Source: Siphlonurus alternatus (Eukaryota; Arthropoda; Insecta; Ephemeroptera; Siphlonuridae). Taken from it: a stretch of 64,000 bases of DNA. The notes under the pieces were generated by a model that made no database searches, was not told where the DNA came from, and saw nothing but the letters and a program-made list of their open reading frames with translations. The stretch lies in contig OX463787.1 of NCBI GenBank assembly GCA_949825025.1, forward strand, positions 3,410,001 through 3,474,000. The letters run 5' to 3'. Both the position numbers and the translations under genes were made by a program. This document shows positions 36,701 to 43,712 of this stretch, piece after piece. Within the stretch, counting starts at the first letter, position 1. The number at the start of each line of letters is the position of its first letter.

Positions 36701-38945
36701 GATTGATCTTCAAAACGATATCGTTCTAAACGAATCGTTCAAATCGATAGCCTTACGCGATCGACCCCCTGGGCTTGAGAATATAAAAAAGACGTAGCCG
36801 TTATCTGTTTTCCACTGACCTGCTCTGTGAGGAAGTGCTGAGTGTTAAAGATGAGAGCGTGAGGACAACCAGAGCGAATCAACACGACGGCAAGCAGAGA
36901 GTCGTCACAGTTCACCGTGACATTGGTGATTCCCTCCACGGGAAGACAACGTCGAGGATACATCTCGGAGCCCTCGGTGCCTCCGTGAAGCAAGTCATAC
37001 GTGCGAACAGCTGTAACCAGTAATCTTGTTAGTACATACATAACATGATGCCATATCCCATTACGGGTTAAGCCAGCAGCATTATTACCTCGGACGTCCA
37101 CAGATACAGTCTAACAGATCTTAGAATACCTGTAGACTCTATGGCGCCAGCTCCAGACAGTCTAGACTGAATGGCGGCATCCATAAGATCCTTAATAATT
37201 ATTTTCAAGATGTCCGCCGCGCGCAGTTAATTAAATCTACACGTAAACTAAGATTTGTAATACTGTAGACTTCTACATTCTTACATGAACTATGTACATT
37301 ATTATCACATTACTATTCTTACTAAACTTGTTAGTAAAGATTATATATTTTTGTACTGTATATAGTGTATATATCAACAGATCAACAGTAATTTCATATT
37401 TTTACTTTCGGGAATTAAATATTTAAGGTAGAGATAACGCCGAACAGCTGATCGACGTAATGCCCTTTGATTAACATGTAAACCTTAGCAAATTGACAAA
37501 AATTCTGAAATTTTTTTGAGAGGCAGATATTAGTGCCTAAAATCCATAGAAAAAATTTCAAAACGATTTAACGAGCCGATTTTTTTTAATTAATTTTTTT
37601 AATTTTCAGCATAGGGCTTTCCCATGGAGAGCCAAACTAAAAAATTAATTTACAAAAATCGGCTCGTTAAATGTTTTTGAAACTTTTGCTATGGCTTTTA
37701 GTCACTAATATCTGCCTCTCAAAAAAATTTCAGAATTTTTGTCAATTTGCTAAGGTTTACATGTTAATCAAAGGGGATTACGTCGAACAGCTGTTCGACG
37801 TTATCTCTACCTTTAAGCATCACATTTATCAAGTTAACATTTTTTTTATCAATTATTAATTATTTTATTTTTATCAAAATAATTCACTTTTTTTATACAT
37901 AGGTTTGGATAGGAAGGTGGGAACATAAAAAAATCAACTGACTTGAAGTCTATTGTTTAAGTTATGAATATAAATTAGAATATTCTTGTCTGACGAACCT
38001 TGTAGTCCCGTAGGTGTGGCGATGAAGGTAAGGCCGAGACGACTTGCAGAGGCGACCAAATTCTGGGGAGAGTTTGTGACGTTGGGCCAGGCATCGTGGA
38101 ACACTCGCACCTTTGACGCAAGCTTGAACCGGAAATCCTGGAAAATAAAAAGGTTTTCACTTACTGTATGCATAATTATGCACATAATAATATACTCGGG
38201 GGGGGGGGGGTAATGGTAAGGGCTGGAGAAATGGTAAACTGAGTTTTCTTTGGCTCACAATTAATTTATTTGTTTATCACCATGCAAGTAAATGTGTCAA
38301 AAGCATTCTAAACATCCATGTCCACGATTCTAATGGTGTACAGTATATGCATATGTGTGCTAAAAAATTAATTGCTACCTGTTTAAACCTCAGTTAACCA
38401 TTACTGGATCCAGTTTTTAGCATTACCCCCCCTGTGACTGTACAATCTTTTAACATTTAACCTCAGAGCTATGCATATATCATATTCATACAGTACACAC
38501 ATATACTGTACACAAAAATACAGGATTCTGTATCATTAATTCAAATTCATTCCTGCACGTCATACAAAACATTTATGGCATTTAGAAATATATTTTTTAA
38601 TACTAAATGTATGATATTTAACGATGAAAGAATGCGGCTTACAATATATATATGTTATGTACAGTATGCATACGAGTTGAAGCTTATTGTCAGCGTCTGT
38701 CTGAATTTTCATGCTTCAAAATGGTTCTAAACTTGAATTTAGGTTTAATGATGCACTTAAATACATTTAGCGCATTTAGTGAAAAAAAAAATATGTTTCT
38801 ATTATTTCAAAAATGAAGTATTTTCCTTTTGAGAACGTTACTGTAGGCATACAGTATGCATATTATACGAAAACACAAAACATGCATGCACATTCCTATT
38901 AAGCAGACTCACCGTCACGTCGATGCAAATAGTTTCTTCTGACAT
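18787..38945 (-). CDS. Nup214: Nuclear pore protein Nup214, complete, 14 exons
   Basis: Exons in transcript order: 38945-38913, 38137-37999, 37010-36820, 34962-34775, 32968-32757, 31723-31603, 30648-30449, 29078-28892, 27281-26888, 26119-25932, 25242-24949, 23944-21761, 20523-20363, 19133-18787. All phases join, giving 1,612 residues. The N-terminal third (about residues 1-420) has beta-propeller hallmarks of Nup214: DFRFKLASKVRVF, VAWSPRGKQLVTGNCDGS, DDICYSSGDL, and an SANGMEVGVLG stretch followed by a Trp-rich turn and RAELPLEG. A Gln/Pro-rich linker follows. Then comes a predicted helical/coiled-coil region (about 555-715) that in this family binds Nup88/Nup62 on the cytoplasmic face of the pore. 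The remainder is an FG domain rich in SVFG, FGQ and SIFG repeats ending in FSSWR. The length is near that of insect orthologues. ATG 38945 was chosen because it opens a short exon whose donor matches phase 0 and lies just below an ATGGCG-rich promoter-like segment. Introns contain many mobile elements. Known role of the family: mRNA and protein export at the nuclear pore. Confidence 0.93.
19240..19352. mobile_element. Small foldback TGAGCTATCTGCTATTTCAG
   Basis: CAATAATGAGCTATCTGCTA then TTTCAGATGAGC pairs with TTATCTGAAACAGCAGATAG then CTTATTATT. Pieces of the same family flank nested insertions near 5530-5760, 26165-26640, 46555-46640 and 47885-48350. Confidence 0.65.
19814..20092. mobile_element. 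pogo-like MITE with internal insertion
   Basis: Left end CAGTAAAAACTCGTTATTAT and right end ACAAGTTTTTACTG. About 110 extra AT-rich bases follow the block TTACGTAATAACATAATG, compared with the 154-bp copy at 39769. Termini like CAGTAAAACCTCGTTAT are typical of pogo/Tigger elements. Confidence 0.65.
20642..20800. mobile_element. pogo-like MITE, TA-flanked copy
   Basis: CAGTAAAAACTCTTTGTTAC ... AAAAGTTTTTACTG, bordered by TA on each side. 159 bp, no coding capacity. Confidence 0.75.
26212..26544. mobile_element. Foldback related to family A, nested
   Basis: GGTTGCATTTTTTTATTTCA and inverse TGAAATAAAAAAATGCAACC close a 333-bp foldback with TTTTAAAACAGTATTTAAAT, GGGTGGTACTACCTGAT and a TGACGTCACGG centre. 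It interrupts a TCAGATGAGC-family element whose halves lie at about 26165-26211 and 26545-26640. Confidence 0.7.
27336..28006. mobile_element. Family-A foldback, copy 6, split by a TTAA element
   Basis: Left half 27336-27500 (AAAGGAGTACCGACC...) and right half 27839-28006 (...GGTCGGTACTCCATT) form one family-A copy. The break is at the CCTTAAGAA motif of the inner arm, where 27497-27842 is inserted. Confidence 0.8.
27497..27842. mobile_element. TTAA-flanked foldback nested in family A
   Basis: TTAAAGGTATACAGGCCTC ... GAGGCCTGTATGCCTTTAA, 346 bp with TTAA at both ends. Inner pairs include AATTACAAATTAGACAG and GACTTCG/CGAAGTC. Because the host family has a single TTAA in its CCTTAAGAAAAAG motif, the insertion site is read directly. 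Confidence 0.8.
28242..28569. mobile_element. Family-A foldback, copy 7
   Basis: Complete 328-bp copy with ends AATGGAGTATCAACC and GGTTGATACTCCATT. Confidence 0.87.
29220..29396. mobile_element. Foldback GGGGCATTCACAAAGC, 177 bp
   Basis: GGGGCATTCACAAAGCACTT then TAACCCC pairs with GGGGTTAAAGTGCTTTGTGA then ATGCCCC; inner CCTGGTACTAAACATGG also pairs. Resembles 5566-5704 and 12978-13097 in its TTCACRAAGC end. Confidence 0.75.
29752..30421. mobile_element. Diverged family-A copy split by an inserted repeat
   Basis: Left part TTGCAGAAATGAATAGAGGG to AAAAAATCAGAGG (about 29752-30002) and right part AATTTGGTGCCCTCTATTCATT then TCTGCAG (about 30376-30421). Between them lies an insertion of about 365 bp starting CCGCGTCTCGTTTAAAGAAT, rich in AACACT/AGTGTT motifs. 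Confidence 0.55.
30948..31260. mobile_element. Family-C MITE, copy 3
   Basis: TAGAAGCTTCAAGTCAGTTA ... CACTGACTTGAAGCCTCTA, opposite in orientation to the copy at 3574 (GAAAATTCCTTTACAGAAC inside). A second fragment of the family lies immediately left (30890-30945). Confidence 0.65.
31829..32183. mobile_element. TTAA-family-B foldback, copy 2
   Basis: TTAAGGGTAAGATAACGCC ... GGCGTTATCTTACCCTTAA, 355 bp. The two ends share the same G-to-A change, so the arms have been kept complementary. Confidence 0.88.
33815..34187. mobile_element. TTAA-family foldback TTAAGGTAGAGATAATACGG, copy 1
   Basis: 373 bp with TTAA borders, nearly perfect arms and loop around AACATGGAGAAATGGAAC. Shares CCCTATCAGTAGGTAAAATA with family B, so it is a sister family. 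Copy 2 is at 61040-61433; a half copy is near 17310-17520. Confidence 0.88.
34414..34739. mobile_element. Family-A relative with different ends
   Basis: Ends AATGAGATATTAGAATGTG and inverse; interior TGAGACAGGGAACTATTTTT and TGACGTCACGGGCGGCA match family A, but terminal 60 bases differ. It ends 36 bases from the Nup214 exon at 34775. Confidence 0.75.
35334..35470. mobile_element. pogo-like MITE, decayed right end
   Basis: TACAGTAAAAGCTTATTAGT, CGCAACTTGTTAGG and AGGAGATCTCGGTCCC match the other copies. The right end stops at GTAATAACAAG, after which half of a family-A copy (to about 35640) follows. Confidence 0.55.
35687..35831. repeat. Foldback with GCTGATATCAG ends
   Basis: CTGATATCAGCCGCTTTCCC at left and AGTAGCTGATATCAGC at right, with a central GTGACGTCAC. 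It abuts the CG-rich element on its right. Confidence 0.55.
35831..36768. mobile_element. 0.94-kb CG-rich foldback with repeated inner motifs
   Basis: Ends GGGTCGATCGCGTAAGC and inverted TACGCGATCGACCC. The left arm has repeated TTCGATAAGTGCGATC followed by GTAAGC, and repeated CGTTTTCAAAACGATTCGA. The right arm has CGATCGTT, CGATCAC and AAAACGA motifs in inverted sense. High CpG content contrasts with the intron around it. No coding frame of note. It lies in the Nup214 intron between 34962 and 36820. Confidence 0.65.
37423..37816. mobile_element. TTAA-family foldback TTAAGGTAGAGATAACGCC
   Basis: 394 bp with ends TTAAGGTAGAGATAACGCC and inverse. The interior GATTAACATGTAAACCTTAG and AAATTGACAAAAATTCTGAA pair with complements. 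The terminal 15 bases agree with 33815-34187 but the interior differs. Confidence 0.8.
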
Positions 38946-39028
38946 TGTGACAGATTATATTAATACCCTTTTTTATATTTACTATCAAATTCAGCAGCAA
39001 ATTTCGTCTGATTATTTTTAAATTATAC

Positions 39029-39104
39029 AAAACGGCGACTCCGGCGAGACCAACAAATATCATACACTACCGGCGGCGATCGGCGCCATTCGCCATTTTT
39101 GATT
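39029..39104 (-). promoter_or_regulatory. Nup214: Probable Nup214 core promoter / 5' UTR with ATGGCG motifs
   Basis: A locally CG-rich patch in AT-rich surroundings lies about 90-160 bases upstream of the Nup214 ATG. Read on the minus strand it contains AAAAATGGCGAATGGCGCC, close to the YY1/Pho-type motif (AANATGGCG) common at animal housekeeping promoters, then CGCCGCCGG and CGCCGGAGTCGCC. No TATA box is apparent. Inference from composition and motif only. Confidence 0.45.
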
Positions 39105-39249
39105 TTTATATTAGGTGCTGCCAATTAAAGAAATAGTGTGAGAGTTTTGAACTACATGAACATATTATTTGGCGGGATTAAATTCAAAGTTCCTCTACCG
39201 CCTCTATTATACCAACTAAAAATCTGAATTCACTGAATTCAGAAATATT

Positions 39250-39512
39250 CAGAGACCCTAAAGAAAGAGACCTCCGTGTCTTATGGCCAGAAATTTGACC
39301 AGCTTGGCCGAGCTTCACTGTAACTGAGAGTGGCGGCGCCACTGAATCACAGCGACACGGCCCGGTTCTTGCTGCATGGCTTCGCGGGCAATTTCAGGCA
39401 GCAAGAACCAGGCCGTGCCGAACATTTAGCAGCGCTGCCATTCTCAGAAACAGCAAAACTATAATGATCAAATCCCTGGCCATAAGACAAGGAGGTCTTT
39501 GTAGGGTCTCTG
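39250..39512. mobile_element. Foldback AGAGACC...GGTCTCT, copy 1
   Basis: CAGAGACCCTAAAGA and GTAGGGTCTCTG close the element; inner ACCTCCGTGTCTTATGGCCA and TGGCCATAAGACAAGGAGGT pair, as do GGCCCGGTTCTTGCTGC and GCAGCAAGAACCAGGCC. Related to 55355-55571. Confidence 0.7.
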
Positions 39513-39768
39513 ATTATAGCTGTTAAAATTAAATTAGTCAGGTAACTATATTATAGAAAATAAAAAATTTTTTATTGGTTATTTGATATTTATTATTGAT
39601 GTGTACAAAATGACCACATAAAAAAAAACACTACTAAAAACAATTAATTGTTGTATAAATTTGTAAATAATTTGATTATCATATATGGCATTTAATAATT
39701 ATTATTATAAAAATAGGGAGCAGTTTTTTAGCTTGACTATATGAGACACAAAAAAATATTGTTAAATA

Positions 39769-39922
39769 CAGTAAAAACTCGTTATTGAGTAAAGGAGTAA
39801 AGGTCCCGTAAAAAATAATTAACATTGCAAGTATAGGAAAAACTCGATATAAGGTAAACTTGATATAAGGTAAACCTAATTTCCTGGGTCCCTTGACTTT
39901 ACGTAATAACAAGTTTTTACTG
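39769..39922. mobile_element. pogo-like MITE, cleanest copy
   Basis: 154 bp: CAGTAAAAACTCGTTATTG ... TAATAACAAGTTTTTACTG, with TA on both sides. Contains a short tandem duplication of GATATAAGGTAAAC. Confidence 0.78.
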
Positions 39923-41025
39923 TATTATAATTTATATTAACCTTTTTTAGTTTTTAGCATATATTTTTTTTATAAATTGAATAACATATGGAATGAAGAG
40001 AGCATATGCACATAAAAAGGGGTTAAATAATTATTATAATAAAATTAAACAGATTTGAATTGACAAAAACAATAATTAAAGATGTATATTAAAGTAATCT
40101 GCATATATGGAGACACTTTTTTGCCTTGAACTGAACAGTAAAAATTCACTAAAAATACAAGCAATATGAACACACTAGTTTATGAAAAAGAACAATATAT
40201 TGATATAATATTTAAGGCACTTAATAATATAAACATGCTAAAAATAAGTCTTGCTAGTTAAAAAAAATGAATAATTTCACACCACATATTGTTATTGGGA
40301 CTGAGAGATACGCATTTGGTTTATAATGGATAACATTCATGAAATTTTTTTATTGAATTTTTGGATAAAGGACCTCATGCAATGTTGTCAATATTTTCTT
40401 CAGAACTTTTTAAACCGTCTCTCTAACAACATTAAAATTGTGCTTGAAATTGTTGTGACGTCATTCAAACACGACACCATATCCCTTGCAGGGTAAGCCA
40501 GCAGCATTACTACATCGGTCGTCAATATATAATCTTTGTCATTCAAATATTTAGCACACAAGCATAGGGAAAAATGTTGCATGACAATGACGTCACAGCG
40601 TCTTTCTTCTTGATTTTGAGGGTGTTTCAAGATTAAAAAAATGTAACAATACACCACTTCTGTCTTCAATACAAATATGCAATAAAAAAATTCATAAAAT
40701 CCATTTTGCATGCTTTTAATGAATTTTAAAATTTTTCTTATTGATCTCAAACATTGTAGTGGGAAAAAAAAAAAAAAAAATGATCCATTTTGATCCCTAA
40801 TAACTTACATAACTGTTATAAGAAGAAAAATACATATTATATATTATTGTGCGAATTTTAACAAGTGATATTACATTGAGCAATTGTTCAATATTTATGC
40901 AAGAGCAGATACATAGAGAGCTAAGGGGATGCTGTTCGATCCTTGTAAAGTTTCTAATAAAAAATTATCAATTGTTTAAATCATTAAAGCTTTAAATTAA
41001 CATATAGAAATTTCAATAGGACACC

Positions 41026-42186
41026 ATGGCGTCACAAAAAAAGAAACAGAATCAAGACAAGGGGATCATTGATAAAAAGCTCCATTCTCTAGAGACCAGA
41101 TCTCAACAGCTTATCCCACAAAAGATTATTTTGGCAAATGTAAAGACAACTCCTACACCTGCACTGACTATGACATTTGATGCAATTGCTGATGGTGAAA
41201 CCTTCAACTTTTTTGATTATTCAACACTGCTAGAACAAAGAGAGAAGGATGGGCTACTAGTAAAGGGTGAAAATTTAGCTGCACTCTGCAGGATCCATTC
41301 CATGTACACATACGTGAAGGCACCAACAATTATTTCATACATCAATGCATTAAATGCCATCAATAAAAACAAACTTCCAGTAGATCAAATCAGACAAGTT
41401 ACAAAGCAAGATGGAATTCATCTTAATGCTGTTGTTCCAACCTATGAAGAGATTAAAAAATGTGATCCATTTGTTGATAGTAGTATGGATCCTTATACAG
41501 TTAGTCAAAATCAAGCAAAAACTCTCCTGTTTTTTGCTATCTGTGCAGGAAAATCCAAACCTCAAGTGTTTGAAGAGTTCAAAGCTAGACGTATGAAAGT
41601 GTATGGACCTCTTATTGGTACAAGCCATGAGAGCACTTTTACTATAATGTGCAAAGAGTTTGAGCAAAACAAATATATCAGAGTGATGGTATATGAGATT
41701 GTAAAGGTGATGCAAAAGTCATTCATCTCCAAGGAATACTTGCCAGCTGTTGATGCTACTCTGAACATTTGGTATGGTGCTTTCATGGCTCATATCATGA
41801 TTATAATTGATGAAATCTTCAATGAGAGAATCTACATTGCATGCCATCCTTACCTTAGAAGAGAGGTGTCCCTCTTCTCCAAAGTGCTTGGAGATCTACT
41901 CCCGGATCCAGAATTTGGATACCTCAGAATCCGGAAGACTGACAATCCACTAGCAGCTTTGAGCCAGAGAGAGGTACCTCTTTTGTTTGGTCTAGCCGTG
42001 CATTTCAGGTGTGCAAAGTACCCCTCCATGTCCCAATACAGAGGAGCAGAACTAGTAGGAGAGCAGAAGACCCGACAGCTGGAGCTTATTGAATTTGATA
42101 AGCAATTCATGGCAGGAGTTAACAAGTCCTTCAGACATAGCAATAATGAAGACAAGGAGGAGGATGATGAAGATGAAGAGTTCTAG
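41026..42186 (+). CDS. Endogenous viral nucleoprotein-like gene (bornavirus-like), intact
   Basis: Single uninterrupted reading frame of 386 codons in the 4.8-kb gap between Nup214 and PFAS, in good start context (ACACCATGG). The first 30 residues are Lys/Gln-rich, the centre is alpha-helical and mixed hydrophobic, and the last 14 residues are highly acidic (Asp/Glu). Near residue 320 the stretch PLLFGLAVHFRCAKYPSM followed by SQYRGAE resembles the C-terminal-lobe signature of bornavirus-type nucleoproteins (aromatic pair, then P-[ST]-M-x-x-Y-R-x-[AS]). The length is also close to that of Bornaviridae nucleoproteins. No introns, no stop and no frameshift were seen. The stop is followed 75 bases on by an A tract of 27 bases. 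TTAACAT occurs both 22 bases before the ATG and directly after the A tract, as expected for LINE-machinery insertion of a captured viral mRNA. It could instead derive from a related mononegavirus family (nyamivirus- or artovirus-like), or be an orphan host gene. Viral origin is inferred from motif memory; no search was run. An intact frame implies a recent insertion or retained host use. Confidence 0.62.
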   Translation: MASQKKKQNQDKGIIDKKLHSLETRSQQLIPQKIILANVKTTPTPALTMTFDAIADGETFNFFDYSTLLEQREKDGLLVKGENLAALCRIHSMYTYVKAPTIISYINALNAINKNKLPVDQIRQVTKQDGIHLNAVVPTYEEIKKCDPFVDSSMDPYTVSQNQAKTLLFFAICAGKSKPQVFEEFKARRMKVYGPLIGTSHESTFTIMCKEFEQNKYIRVMVYEIVKVMQKSFISKEYLPAVDATLNIWYGAFMAHIMIIIDEIFNERIYIACHPYLRREVSLFSKVLGDLLPDPEFGYLRIRKTDNPLAALSQREVPLLFGLAVHFRCAKYPSMSQYRGAELVGEQKTRQLELIEFDKQFMAGVNKSFRHSNNEDKEEDDEDEEF

Positions 42187-42261
42187 GACAATGGTACAAT
42201 TATCAATGATTGTCCCATTCATGATTGCGTAGGTGTAGTTTTTTGGTGAAGGTTAGTTATT

Positions 42262-42298
42262 AATAAAAAAAAAAAAAAAAAAAAAAAAAATTTAACAT
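42262..42298 (+). other. Poly(A) tract and 7-bp direct repeat at 3' end of the virus-derived gene
   Basis: The sequence TTATTAATAAAAAA runs straight into an unbroken A tract ending at 42290, followed at 42292-42298 by TTAACAT. The same 7-mer lies at 40997-41003, just before the gene. A host mRNA retrocopy would show AATAAA 10-30 bases before the tail. Here the A tract begins inside the AATAAA itself, which fits a mononegavirus gene-end signal copied by polymerase stuttering on a U tract. The repeat is short and the region is AT-rich, so chance is not excluded. Confidence 0.45.
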
Positions 42299-42495
42299 TA
42301 GTAGCATACAAATTTTCTAATTTAAGTTTTTTTTTTTTTTTTTTTTTTTATTATTATGAATCTCAGTTGATTGAGAATTTAGGTAGAAGTTTAATATTGG
42401 TCTTTTGGAAGGAAACCGGAAATAGAGCTTTTATGAGAAAACTGCTAGATTGAATTTGATTAAACTACAAGCGATAAGTTTTAGAACATTCTCGA

Positions 42496-42952
42496 TTAAG
42501 GTATAACCTGAGAATTTGTCTGTCAAGGTCAAGAGGCGTGGCTATAGTGGCAACACTGTTTGCATTGGAATGCGCATAAATTTTTAGGAGTGGGTGGTGA
42601 CAACAGTCCTTGAGAACGTTGCCACATTTCTCATCACATATAGGAAACGATCATCGCCACGGTTCAAAATATATGAAAACAATTCAGAAAAATAGTCTAA
42701 AAAATTAGGTTTTAGTAAAAAAAAAAGTAAAAGAATCTGTTGTATAGTTTTTTTGCAATGCTAATTAACAAATTTAACATTGGAAGGATACAAAATTCTC
42801 ATTTAAATAAATTAATTATAATTAAACCAACGGTTAAAAAATTCCGAAAAAATTCAGAGCTAATTTGACGATTGTTGTGAGTCCACCAAATTAATTTGAA
42901 GAAAATCTGTTGTAGCGAATTTTTCGTCCAAATTTCTCAGGTTAAGCCTTAA
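42496..42952 (+). mobile_element. TTAA-bounded 457-bp element, copy 1
   Basis: TTAAGGTATAACCTGAGAA ... TTCTCAGGTTAAGCCTTAA. Unlike the foldbacks, the interior is not palindromic beyond the short terminal repeat. An inverted second copy at 57047-57504 matches nearly end to end, including GTGGCTATAGTGGCAACACT. Confidence 0.85.
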
Positions 42953-43442
42953 AAAAAAAAAAAAAAATCATTTGATTAGAAAATTATTCTTTGACTCCAG
43001 TAGTAACTGAGATTTATCGACAAACATTAACAATTCTAGGCTAGCATTTATCCCCACTCCCCTTTCCTATATAAACACATACACTACTAAAATTAATACA
43101 TCAGATTGAAAATCTGGAAAAGTACTAACAACAAATCCCTGTAATGTAAATTAGGGAAGGTAATTTTCTTTTCTAGTCTTCAAAACATACAAAAATAAGC
43201 ATCAACCATCCACCCCTAAAAAGTATTAAAAATTTAGCATTTTATGTTCGACAAATTAAAAATATATTTAAATTTAATAGAAATTTTACCTATAAAATTC
43301 TGTACCATTTAAAAATACACACACAACCTTTTTTTGTATTAATAGGCCATAATGAGATATCATGGATTCTGAGGTAAAAAAAGTTGAAACGAAAAATGAA
43401 AAGAAAAAAATTAAAACACTCAATTTCATAATTATGCTACCA

Positions 43443-43491
<49 letters not shown>

Positions 43492-43712
43492 AAAGTTTAT
43501 TAATTTTGATTCTAAAAATTATTTTTTTAACACTCATAAATTTAGGAACAAATATAAAAATATTTTGATATACTGTAAAAACTAAAAAAAATGCATAATA
43601 TATAAAATGCTATAATAAATGTAAGCAGATTCAACTATGAGTAACTCCTGATTCAAGAAACTCCTTCAAACTTAATGACATTAAAATAAAATTGAGATTC
43701 AAACTTCATGAG

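Larger units (their letters stand above)
38946..41025. other. Gap between Nup214 and virus-derived gene
   Basis: After the Nup214 promoter-like patch there is a foldback (39250-39512), a pogo-like MITE (39769-39922) and a short repeat at about 40455-40530 (GGGTAAGCCAGCAGCATT) shared with 25799-25866 and 37031-37096. From 40530 to 41025 it is AT-rich without recognised coding sequence. No TATA-type promoter for the viral gene was evident. Confidence 0.6.
42187..43712. other. Gap between virus-derived gene and PFAS 3' end
   Basis: Contains the poly(A) end of the viral gene, a TTAA-bounded 457-bp element (42496-42952), a 45-base A run at 43444-43488 and AT-rich sequence. Minus-strand AATAAA at 43496-43501 is a possible PFAS poly(A) signal, 212 bases past the stop. 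Confidence 0.5.

Noticed and set aside
39679..40750. Minus-strand frames of 77 and 116 codons upstream of the viral gene as further viral genes
   Set aside because: AT-rich chance frames, one overlapping a pogo-like MITE and the other a short repeat; no viral motif seen.
41350..41715. Minus-strand 121-codon frame inside the virus-derived gene
   Set aside because: Shadow frame of the plus-strand gene, with no start context and no recognisable domain.
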